Assembly (NCBI GenBank): GCA_016190405.1
Contig: JACPQO010000253.1
Coordinates: 1-6,333 of the forward strand
DNA from: Chloroflexota bacterium
GTDB lineage: Bacteria > Chloroflexota > Dehalococcoidia > SM23-28-2 > RBG-16-64-32
Length of the DNA stretch: 6,333 nucleotides
Direction of reading: 5' to 3'
The notes below the pieces were generated by a model, which made no database searches, was not told the DNA's origin, and worked only from the letters and a program-made list of their open reading frames with translations. Shown here piece after piece: positions 1 through 5,197 of the stretch (the stretch's first letter is position 1; each line of letters opens with the position of its first letter). The translations under genes and the position numbers were made by a program.

Positions 1-418
1 ACTCCGGGCCCTCCTTTGCGATGGTGTCGATCACGGCGTCGGCGACCTCGGTGAGCGCCTCGTCCCAGGAGCAGCGCTGCCAGCGGCCCGAGCCGCGCGG
101 CCCGATCCGGCGCATCGGGTAGCGGATGCGCTCGGGGGCCGTCAGCGTGTGCGTCCAGCCGACGCCCTTCTGGCAGCCCATGGGGTTCATGTCGGGCACG
201 CCTTCCTCGATGACGGGAAGGGTCCCGGGCTGCTCCTCTCGGAAGATGATGCCGTCCTTTACGTAGACGCGAATAGGGCAGTTGCCCGGGTAGCAGTCTA
301 TGCAATGACTGCCCCAGGCAACCCGGTCCCACCGCCACTGCTGGCGGTAGACATCCTCGAAGGAGCGATAGGTCGGCGCGGGGGCGCCCGTAGGCTCTAG
401 AGCGCGTGCGAGAACCAC
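1..418 (-). CDS. Molybdopterin oxidoreductase alpha subunit, ethylbenzene-dehydrogenase-like (partial, N-terminus)
   Basis: About 139 N-terminal residues are present; the gene continues beyond base 1. The family (DMSO reductase superfamily, type II: EbdA, DdhA, SerA, steroid C25 dehydrogenase, with NarG further off) uses a Mo-bis-MGD centre plus an N-terminal [4Fe-4S] cluster, usually with FeS and heme subunits. The cluster ligands are visible: His38, Cys42, Cys47 and Cys82 (H-x3-C-x4-C...C). They sit in a type II context: FEDVYRQQWRWDRVAWGSH, then VYVKDG, REEQ, NPMGCQKG, and RYPMRRIG followed by WDEA. The start is GTG at 418, chosen because a perfect GGAGGT lies 6 bases upstream; an in-frame TGA further upstream (about 489-491) limits extension. 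Only about 37 residues precede His38 and they contain no twin-arginine motif or hydrophobic stretch, although periplasmic relatives carry a Tat leader. The subfamily is fairly secure. The substrate cannot be read from this part. Confidence 0.88.
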   Translation of the reverse strand, partial: MVLARALEPTGAPAPTYRSFEDVYRQQWRWDRVAWGSHCIDCYPGNCPIRVYVKDGIIFREEQPGTLPVIEEGVPDMNPMGCQKGVGWTHTLTAPERIRYPMRRIGPRGSGRWQRCSWDEALTEVADAVIDTIAKEGPE

Positions 419-424
419 AACAAC

Positions 425-430
425 ACCTCC
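425..430 (-). promoter_or_regulatory. Ribosome binding site of the molybdoenzyme gene
   Basis: On the minus strand this reads GGAGGT, a full match to the Shine-Dalgarno core, with a 6-base spacer before the GTG codon at 418. It decides the start in favour of GTG and against a longer protein with a leader peptide. Confidence 0.75.
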
Positions 431-457
431 GCCGGCTGGGGGTGGCCGTGCGCACAG

Positions 458-488
458 TGTATAGGGCCAGGAGGGGCGCGTCTGTCAG
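458..488 (-). promoter_or_regulatory. Weak candidate promoter for the molybdoenzyme gene
   Basis: On the minus strand CTGACA (488-483, five of six to TTGACA) is followed after 19 bases by TATACA (463-458, four of six to TATAAT). The spacer is longer than the 17 preferred, so this is only a candidate. It would give a leader of about 30 bases before the GTG at 418. Confidence 0.25.
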
Positions 489-598
489 GCCACGCCGCAA
501 GGTTGTGTGCGGTTTTCCCCCACAAGAATGCCCGTCAAGTGAGCGGGCTTGCGGGCAGCGAGGCAATCCCGGAGACTATCGGCAGCAGGCTCTGGGGA

Positions 599-618
599 GG
601 GCGCAGCAAGCCGCGCCC
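599..618. repeat. Short GC-rich palindrome upstream of the SDR gene
   Basis: GGGCGC (599-604) pairs with GCGCCC (613-618) around AGCAAGCC, and the right side continues into CCTAC. It lies 18 bases before the SDR Shine-Dalgarno. From memory, short REP-like palindromes of the GTAGGGGC... type are scattered through many environmental genomes, and this resembles one. It could also act as an mRNA leader hairpin. The rest of the 419-650 spacer shows no gene. Confidence 0.45.
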
Positions 619-635
619 CTACGGGATCACGGGAT

Positions 636-643
636 GAAAGGAG
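636..643 (+). promoter_or_regulatory. Ribosome binding site of the SDR gene
   Basis: GAAAGGAG with a 7-base spacer before ATG 651. It selects the 266-residue product and excludes a 34-residue N-terminal extension that runs through the upstream palindrome. Confidence 0.75.
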
Positions 644-650
644 CGAGACA

Positions 651-1451
651 ATGGACCCACAGGGCAAGGTGGCGCTGGTCACGGGGGGCAGCTCGGGCAT
701 CGGGCGGGCGACGGCCATAGCGCTGGCGGAGGCGGGAGCATCGGTCGTCATCGCCGACGTCGACGACGACGGCGGACGCGAGACGGTTCGCATGATCGAA
801 CAGGCCGGCGGGCAGGCGGCGTTCGTGCACACGGACGTGACGCGGCAGGAGGACCTGCAGCGGATGGTGGCCTTCGCCGAGGAGACGTTCGGGGGGCTGG
901 ACATCGTGCACAACAACGCCGGCGTGGGTACGGGCCGGCCGCGCTACCCGGAAGCGCCGCTGGAGGCCTGGCAGAGGACGCTGATGATCGACCTGTGGGC
1001 GGTGATCGCGGGGACGGCGGCGGCGGTGCCGGCGCTGCGGCGTCGCGGCGGCGGCGTGATAGTGAGCACGGCGTCGGTGGCCGGGCTCATCGGCTACGTG
1101 CCGGACCCGGTGTACGCCGCGGCCAAGCACGGCGTCGTGGGGCTCACGCGTTCGCTGGCGCCCCTGAAGGACGAGGCGAACATCCGCGTGAACTGCGTCT
1201 GCCCGGGGGTGGTGGACACGCCGATGGTGACCCGGGGCCTGGAGGAACTGGAGGGGGAAGAGCGGGCGCAGCTGGAGGCGATGCTATCGGCGATGCCGCT
1301 GATCCCGCCCCAGGCGGTGGCCGACGCCGTGCTGGCGCTGGTCCGGGACGATTCGCTGACGGGGGAGGCGATGACGGTGATCTACGGCCGGCCATCGCGG
1401 TTGATCCCGCCGCCGTTCGAGTTCCGTCGGGACCCGGCACAGGAGAGGTAG
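651..1451 (+). CDS. SDR-family NAD(P)-dependent oxidoreductase
   Basis: A 266-residue classical short-chain dehydrogenase/reductase, the normal length for the family. The Rossmann nucleotide motif TGGSSGIG is at residues 11-18. Asp36 at the end of the second strand (VVIADVD) suggests NAD rather than NADP. DVT is at 62-64 and NNAG at 88-91. The catalytic Ser142, Tyr155 and Lys159 are in STASVAG...YAAAK, and the PG motif follows in VNCVCPGVVDTPM. The helix-4 position where classical SDRs have Asn (VNL) reads Asp114 (IDLW), a variant also found in some family members. The ATG at 651 is chosen over the longer frame (549) because GAAAGGAG lies 7 bases upstream and the Rossmann strand begins right after it. 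The substrate is not determined; a hydroxyacyl- or ketoacyl-CoA or alcohol fits the neighbouring kinase and acyl-CoA dehydrogenase. Confidence 0.93.
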   Translation: MDPQGKVALVTGGSSGIGRATAIALAEAGASVVIADVDDDGGRETVRMIEQAGGQAAFVHTDVTRQEDLQRMVAFAEETFGGLDIVHNNAGVGTGRPRYPEAPLEAWQRTLMIDLWAVIAGTAAAVPALRRRGGGVIVSTASVAGLIGYVPDPVYAAAKHGVVGLTRSLAPLKDEANIRVNCVCPGVVDTPMVTRGLEELEGEERAQLEAMLSAMPLIPPQAVADAVLALVRDDSLTGEAMTVIYGRPSRLIPPPFEFRRDPAQER

Positions 1452-1488
1452 GGGGGAGGGCGCCATAGCGCGCATCGAGTAATTCAAT

Positions 1489-1494
1489 GGGAGG
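1489..1494 (+). promoter_or_regulatory. Ribosome binding site that sets the Met-Thr start
   Basis: GGGAGG lies 7 bases before ATG 1502 and overlaps the last base of the alternative ATG at 1487. The upstream ATG has no comparable site in front of it (preceding bases are TAATTCA). This matters because only the 1502 start places Thr at position 2. Confidence 0.65.
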
Positions 1495-1501
1495 GAATCG
1501 G

Positions 1502-2422
1502 ATGACCATTTGTGTAGCTGCGATAGGAACCATGACTACTTCGGAACCAGATGGACAGTTCGAGGTAGTGCTCCTTGCCTCTGACCGGATGGTGACGTAC
1601 AGACAACGGGAATATGAACTTAGAGACCAGACAAAGGCCTATTATCTGTCCGACAGGATAATAGCGATGGGAGCTGGGGACACTGAGGCCCTGCTCGCAA
1701 TGTTCGTTGGAACGAGAACGACGATGTCCTCTGGAACGAACCGAGTCGAAGATGCAGCCAGCACGCTAGCCGGGGAGTTTCAGAAGTACCGACTGAATCG
1801 AAATGAACGTCGTGTGCTGTCGCCCTTTGGCATGACGTTCGGAGACTTCTTGGCGAAGCAGAGACAGTTGTCGCCTGACTTCGTTGAGCGCATTGAGTAT
1901 GAGCTAAAGGGTAGACAAGCGAACCTAAGTGCTGAGGTGATCGTGGCCGGAATTGATGACCTCGGCGCAAGCATCTATGTCATTCGAGACCCTGGGGACA
2001 CGTATCCACGCAACGTGACGGGGTTTGCGGCCATTGGAATTGGGGATCAGCACGCTGAGTCCGTGTTCACCTCGGCGCAGTACACACGTAACCGCGACTG
2101 GGCCGAAGCCCAAACGGTGGTGTACCAAGCCAAAAAGCGGGCGGAGGCGGCACCCGGTGTCGGCGAGCACACGGACTTGTACTGGATAACGCCGGATGGC
2201 ATACGGTACTGGGAGCCGCTCTGCGAGTTCCAAGAGAAACTTCGCGAGATATACGAGAACCGGCGTGTGAACGAGGATGGCGCTCTGGAAGAGGATACAA
2301 GCCTCATGCTGGACTGGCTGCAGAAGGCAAATGCCTTGCCCAACGACAGCAAGCAGCCAAGCCGTCGTCGAAGGGCCGCAAGAGCCAGCCGTCGAAACGG
2401 TGCGAAGACAAAGGGCCGCTGA
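1502..2422 (+). CDS. Proteasome-like Ntn-hydrolase family protein with N-terminal Met-Thr
   Basis: A 306-residue protein resembling an uncharacterised bacterial/archaeal group with the proteasome beta-subunit (Ntn-hydrolase) fold, distant from HslV and Anbu. It starts MTICVAAIG. Removal of Met would expose Thr as the nucleophile without a propeptide. Asp28 in LLASDRM and Lys45 in QTKAYYL match in order the Asp17 and Lys33 of proteasome subunits, and GAGD (57-60) follows. The second half has FAAIGIGD (175-182), VVYQAKKRAE (206-215) and GVGEHTD (219-225), the last perhaps equivalent to the Asp166 region. A very basic tail (SRRRRAARASRR and on) ends the protein. ATG 1502 is chosen over ATG 1487 because the Shine-Dalgarno lies inside the longer frame. 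G+C is near half against roughly 70% in flanking genes, which suggests acquisition. The natural substrate is unknown. The fold call is fairly firm; activity is inferred. Confidence 0.78.
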   Translation: MTICVAAIGTMTTSEPDGQFEVVLLASDRMVTYRQREYELRDQTKAYYLSDRIIAMGAGDTEALLAMFVGTRTTMSSGTNRVEDAASTLAGEFQKYRLNRNERRVLSPFGMTFGDFLAKQRQLSPDFVERIEYELKGRQANLSAEVIVAGIDDLGASIYVIRDPGDTYPRNVTGFAAIGIGDQHAESVFTSAQYTRNRDWAEAQTVVYQAKKRAEAAPGVGEHTDLYWITPDGIRYWEPLCEFQEKLREIYENRRVNEDGALEEDTSLMLDWLQKANALPNDSKQPSRRRRAARASRRNGAKTKGR

Positions 2423-2550
2423 GGTAAGCCCGGTCGATGGGTTCAAGCCGCAGGGTCTGGTGCACGAGAAAACCCCATTGCAGCAAGAATCAGAATCGGC
2501 CGGGTTCTAGATACGAAATGGTTGCCACGGGTTGACTGGCTCCGGGCCCA

Positions 2551-2601
2551 TTACCCGCGTGGCGCCGGACCCCGCGACGCGTCGGCGATGGTCAGGCCGC
2601 G
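2551..2601 (-). pseudogene. Duplicated 3' end of the APH-kinase gene
   Basis: On the minus strand this reads RGLTIADASRGPAPRG followed by TAA. The kinase gene just upstream on the same strand ends RGLAIADASPVAALRG followed by TGA. At the DNA level 2579-2601 matches 2724-2746 with one difference in 23 bases, and the two copies are 145 bases apart in direct orientation. Upstream of CGCGGC the match stops, so only the tail is duplicated. It may be the gene's original end, displaced when a repeat block between the copies was added, or the remnant of a tandem paralogue. Confidence 0.6.
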
Positions 2602-2629
2602 GCAAGCAACGACAAGATCGACGCTCAAT

Positions 2630-2651
2630 CCTTCGACTGGCTCAGGATTCG
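2630..2651 (+). repeat. Interspersed repeat CCTTCGAC...GCTCAGG, copy 1
   Basis: Reads CCTTCGACTGGCTCAGGATT then CG. It aligns with copy 2 at 2667 and, inverted, with copy 3 inside the kinase gene. Similar CTTCGAC...CTCAGG elements are, as I recall, abundant in many Chloroflexota and other environmental genomes. Confidence 0.6.
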
Positions 2652-2666
2652 CTGGGTCCAGCCGGC

Positions 2667-2691
2667 CCTTCGACAAGCTCAGGGCGAACGG
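2667..2691 (+). repeat. Interspersed repeat CCTTCGAC...GCTCAGG, copy 2
   Basis: Starts CCTTCGACAAGCTCAGGGCG and continues to CGG, in the same orientation as copy 1 and starting 37 bases after it. The CCCT...AGGG ends could pair weakly. It ends 3 bases before the kinase stop codon (2695-2697), so it abuts the gene end. Confidence 0.65.
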
Positions 2692-2694
2692 AGT

Positions 2695-3780
2695 TCAGCC
2701 CCGCAGGGCCGCCACGGGGGAGGCGTCGGCGATGGCCAGGCCGCGCTGGCCCAGGAGTTGGGCCTGCTGGCCGATCATCTCGAAGCCGGGGCCGACGGTG
2801 CCGCCGGCCAGGAAGCGGCGGTGCATGTTCTCCAGGATTACGCCCAGCTTGAAGTGGGCCAGGACGACGTAGAAGTCCAGGTTGCTGAGGTCGTGGCCGC
2901 TCTTCTGCTCGTAGCGGGCGGCGGCCTCCTCCCAGGTGGGGAAGCCGGGCAGGAGTATGACGGCGGAGCCGCCGACGGACAGGGGCTGGCCCGCGCCGCC
3001 GCGGTCCGCCCAGTACATGCGGAGGAGGCCCAGGTCGGCCAAAGAATCGCCCAGAGTGGACATCTCCCAGTCCAGGACAGCGATGATGTGGCCGTCGTCG
3101 TCCAGGATGGCGTTGTCCAGACGGTAGTCGCCGTGGACGATGCCGGGGACGCGCTCGGGGGGGATGGCGCCGGCCAGGCGGCGGGCCAGCTCGTTGAGCT
3201 CGCGCGTCTCGCGGGTGCCTTCGGTGGCCATTCGCTCGATCTGCTCGCTGAAGCGGCGGACCTGGCGCTCCAGGTAGCCCTGGGGCCGGCCGAAGTCGCC
3301 CAGGCCGATCTCCTCCGGGACATACGTGTGGAGGCGGACCAGGACATCGACCAACTCTTCGCCGATGCGGCGACGCCGGGCCTCGTCGAAGCGGCGGGCG
3401 ACCTCGTTGGGGTCGACGGGGACCAGCCCTTCCACGTACTCCATGATGTAGAAGGGAGCGCCGTTGACTTCGGCGTCCTGGCAGAGGGTGATGGGGCGGG
3501 GGACCGGGAAGCCGAGAGGATGCAGGGCGGAGAGGACGCGGAACTCGCGGGCCATATCGTGGGCGGTGGGCTGGACGTGGGAGAGGGGCGGGCGGCGCAG
3601 CACCCAGGCCTGCCCTGAGCCCTGTCGAAGGGACTCGTCGCCGGCCTGGAGGCGGTAGGTCAGGTTGGAGCGCCCGTGGCCGATGATCTGGGGGGTCAGC
3701 TCGTCCACGCGGGCGACGTGCGCACGGAACCAGGGCAGGAGCCGCGGGAGATCGATGCCGGGGACGTTATTGCCGCTCAC
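2695..3780 (-). CDS. APH-family kinase of the ACAD10/11 (LvaA-like) group
   Basis: About 361 residues, usual for the family. The aminoglycoside-phosphotransferase fold is shown by the N-lobe segment GRSNLTYRL (36-44), the VLRRPP strand (60-65), the catalytic loop HGDYRLDN (216-223; Asp218, Asn223) and the metal-binding DWE (237-239). The latter lies in VLDWEMSTLGDSLAD, a signature of kinase domains fused to acyl-CoA dehydrogenases in eukaryotic ACAD10/11 and standing alone as LvaA. Known members phosphorylate hydroxyacyl-CoA rather than antibiotics. Residues 50-58 (SLRQGSGQA) are a repeat-derived insertion between two N-lobe strands. Start GTG 3780 is preferred, with AGGGG 8 bases upstream. 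The longer frame from ATG 3909 would add 43 residues translated from A-rich repeats. The gene is divergent from the acyl-CoA dehydrogenase gene. Family certain, substrate inferred. Confidence 0.9.
   Translation of the reverse strand: MSGNNVPGIDLPRLLPWFRAHVARVDELTPQIIGHGRSNLTYRLQAGDESLRQGSGQAWVLRRPPLSHVQPTAHDMAREFRVLSALHPLGFPVPRPITLCQDAEVNGAPFYIMEYVEGLVPVDPNEVARRFDEARRRRIGEELVDVLVRLHTYVPEEIGLGDFGRPQGYLERQVRRFSEQIERMATEGTRETRELNELARRLAGAIPPERVPGIVHGDYRLDNAILDDDGHIIAVLDWEMSTLGDSLADLGLLRMYWADRGGAGQPLSVGGSAVILLPGFPTWEEAAARYEQKSGHDLSNLDFYVVLAHFKLGVILENMHRRFLAGGTVGPGFEMIGQQAQLLGQRGLAIADASPVAALRG
3607..3633 (-). repeat. In-frame repeat insertion inside the kinase gene (copy 3)
   Basis: The minus strand at 3632-3612 reads CCCTTCGACAGGGCTCAGGG then C, the same element as copies 1 and 2 with one extra base. 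It supplies nine codons (SLRQGSGQA) between GDE and WVLRRPP. Family members, as I recall them, run directly from this turn into the strand. The length is a multiple of three, so the frame is kept. Confidence 0.65.
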
Positions 3781-3795
3781 CGCTGCCGCCCCTGC

Positions 3796-3886
3796 GGAAA
3801 CCGAAAAGCGAAAAGCGAAAATCGAACGGTCATCGACGCCGGGGAGGGTTTCGATTTGCGATCTTCGATCTTCGATTTTCGATTTG
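3796..3886. repeat. A-rich heptamer repeats forming an imperfect inverted repeat
   Basis: The left arm (3796-3827) is built of CGAAAAG/CGAAAAT units. The right arm (3848-3886) is built of TTCGATC/TTCGATT units. They are largely complementary, for example GCGAAAATCGAAC (3815-3827) against GTTTCGATTTGC (3848-3859), with a loop of about 20 bases. The A+T content is strikingly high for this genome. It lies just upstream of the kinase start, so it would form a hairpin in its leader. Confidence 0.6.
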
Positions 3887-3902
3887 CCAGCGATGCCGCT
3901 TC

Positions 3903-3931
3903 GTGACAACAGGTTGTCATGCGATTACAAT
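3903..3931 (+). promoter_or_regulatory. Sigma70-like promoter of the acyl-CoA dehydrogenase gene
   Basis: GTGACA (3903-3908) and TACAAT (3926-3931) each match the consensus hexamers at five of six positions and are separated by exactly 17 bases. Transcription would begin near 3938, about 30 bases before the start codon at 3969. Confidence 0.55.
3904..3919. promoter_or_regulatory. Palindromic operator TGACAACAGGTTGTCA
   Basis: A perfect 7+7 bp inverted repeat (TGACAAC, AG, GTTGTCA) covers the -35 hexamer and half of the spacer of the promoter above, in the region between two divergent catabolic genes. The size and position suit a dimeric repressor such as a TetR- or GntR-type fatty-acid regulator. 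No regulator gene is present in the window, so the binder is unknown. Confidence 0.5.
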
Positions 3932-3950
3932 GCCCTCGCAGAATGCAGCA

Positions 3951-3962
3951 GAGGAAGGAAGG
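3951..3962 (+). promoter_or_regulatory. Ribosome binding site of the acyl-CoA dehydrogenase gene
   Basis: The purine run GAGGAAGGAAGG ends 6 bases before ATG 3969. It favours that start over the in-frame ATGs at 3903 and 3930, the first of which overlaps the promoter and operator. Confidence 0.7.
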
Positions 3963-3968
3963 TTCGCC

Positions 3969-5192
3969 ATGCCCATAGATTTTAACCTGGCCCCCGATGT
4001 GGAAGAAGTCCGCCAGCGGGTGCGGAAGTTCATGGATGAAGAGGTCCGTCCGACTGAGGAGAAGTTACGCCAGAACGAGGCCGACCGCAACGCCTACGTC
4101 CGGGAGATCGTCCGGCTGCGGCAGCGGGCCAAGGAGCTAGAGCTGTGGAACCCGCACCTGCCGCCGGAGTGGGGAGGCATGGGGCTGGGGCCGGTGGGCA
4201 TGGCGTTCGTCTCCGCGGAGGCGGGGCGCACGGGGATCGGGCCGTTCGCGATCAACGCCCAGGCCCCGGACGAAGGGAACATGCACACCCTCCTGCACTG
4301 GGGGACGCCGGAGCAGAAGGAGAAGTACCTGCGCCCCCTGGCCGAGGGCGTGTGCCGGTCCTGCTTCTCCATGACGGAGCCGGAGGTCGCCGGCTCGGAT
4401 CCCACTCTATTGCAGACCACGGCGGTGAGAGATGGCGACGAGTGGGTGCTGAACGGGCACAAGTGGTTCTCCTCGGGCGCACACGGGGCCCGCTTCGCCA
4501 TCGTCATCGCCTGCACCGACCCGGACGCCGACCCGCCGCAGGCGCGGAACTCGGCGTTCATCGTAGACACGCCCAGCGAAGGCTGGGAGATCGGGCGCGA
4601 CGTGGAGACGATGGCCGGTCAGGGCAATCACCCCGAGATCCGCATCACCACCGTGCGGGTGCCGGCCGACCACCTGCTGGGCGGCCGGGGCGACGGCCAC
4701 CGGCTGGGGCAGTACCGGCTGGGGCCGGCGCGGCTGGCCCACTGCATGCGCTGGATCGGGCAGGCGGAGGTGGCGCTGGAGATGCTGGTGGACCGGGCGC
4801 TGAAGCGCTACGCCCACGGTTCCTACCTGGCGGAGAAGCAGGCGATCCAGTGGATGATGGCCGAGTCGGCGATGGAGCTGTACACGGGAAAGCTTATGGT
4901 GATCCACGCCGCCTATAAGATCCAGAACAAGCTGCCCTTCCGCCAGGAGGTGTCGATGGCCAAGGTGCACGTGGCGCAGTCGCTGTGGCGGATCATCGAC
5001 CGGGCGATCCAGGTGCACGGCGCGCTGGGCATCACCAAGGACATGCCGCTGGAGGCGATGATGCGGGGAGCGCGCTTCGCCCGGCTGGCCGACGGGGCGG
5101 ACGAGGTGCACATGCAGACGATAGCGCGGAACGTCATCGCGGCGTACAAGGAGCACGGGAACACGCGGGCGGCCACGGGGGAGCTGTTGTAG
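3969..5192 (+). CDS. Acyl-CoA dehydrogenase, ACAD10/11 (LvaC-like) group
   Basis: A 407-residue flavoprotein of normal acyl-CoA dehydrogenase length. An N-terminal helical domain runs to about 130. The FAD/substrate signature MTEPEVAGSD is at 135-144 and KWFSSGA starts at 165. The C-terminal helical domain starts with LGPARLAHCMRWIG (251-264), typical of the ACAD10/11 group, and LADGADEVH lies near the end. In this group the base normally found as Glu in YEG of medium-chain enzymes aligns with an Asp, here Asp375. Known members act with an APH-like kinase on 4-hydroxyacyl-CoA: the 4-phosphoacyl-CoA loses phosphate and is converted towards 3-hydroxyacyl-CoA. The divergent kinase gene and shared palindrome support that partnership. 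Codon usage is GC-rich like its neighbours. Electron transfer flavoprotein genes are not in view. Confidence 0.92.
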   Translation: MPIDFNLAPDVEEVRQRVRKFMDEEVRPTEEKLRQNEADRNAYVREIVRLRQRAKELELWNPHLPPEWGGMGLGPVGMAFVSAEAGRTGIGPFAINAQAPDEGNMHTLLHWGTPEQKEKYLRPLAEGVCRSCFSMTEPEVAGSDPTLLQTTAVRDGDEWVLNGHKWFSSGAHGARFAIVIACTDPDADPPQARNSAFIVDTPSEGWEIGRDVETMAGQGNHPEIRITTVRVPADHLLGGRGDGHRLGQYRLGPARLAHCMRWIGQAEVALEMLVDRALKRYAHGSYLAEKQAIQWMMAESAMELYTGKLMVIHAAYKIQNKLPFRQEVSMAKVHVAQSLWRIIDRAIQVHGALGITKDMPLEAMMRGARFARLADGADEVHMQTIARNVIAAYKEHGNTRAATGELL

Positions 5193-5197
5193 GAGGA

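Larger units (their letters stand above)
2423..2694. other. Repeat-bearing spacer between convergent genes
   Basis: No convincing gene lies here. The first 110 bases share the lower G+C of the Ntn-hydrolase gene, so the acquired segment may reach to about 2530. Next comes a remnant copy of the kinase gene 3' end (2551-2601), then two copies of a short interspersed repeat (2630-2651 and 2667-2691). No hairpin followed by a T-run was found, so termination of the two convergent genes is not explained by sequence. Confidence 0.6.

Noticed and set aside
549..650. N-terminal extension of the SDR from an in-frame ATG at 549
   Set aside because: It runs through the intergenic palindrome, lacks a good ribosome binding site, and would put 34 extra residues before a Rossmann strand that normally starts near the N-terminus.
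2440..2470. tRNA-like GGTTCAAG motif in the spacer
   Set aside because: No acceptor stem, anticodon arm or D-arm could be matched around it; it is probably chance.
2758..3618. A 286-residue plus-strand open frame opposite the kinase gene
   Set aside because: It is the antisense of the kinase gene and is dominated by low-complexity Gly/Ala/Val/Asp. The kinase motifs on the minus strand are unambiguous.
3599..3640. Possible frameshift or assembly error in the kinase at the repeat
   Set aside because: The frame is continuous, with normal family motifs on both sides and an insertion length divisible by three. It is better explained as a genuine repeat insertion.
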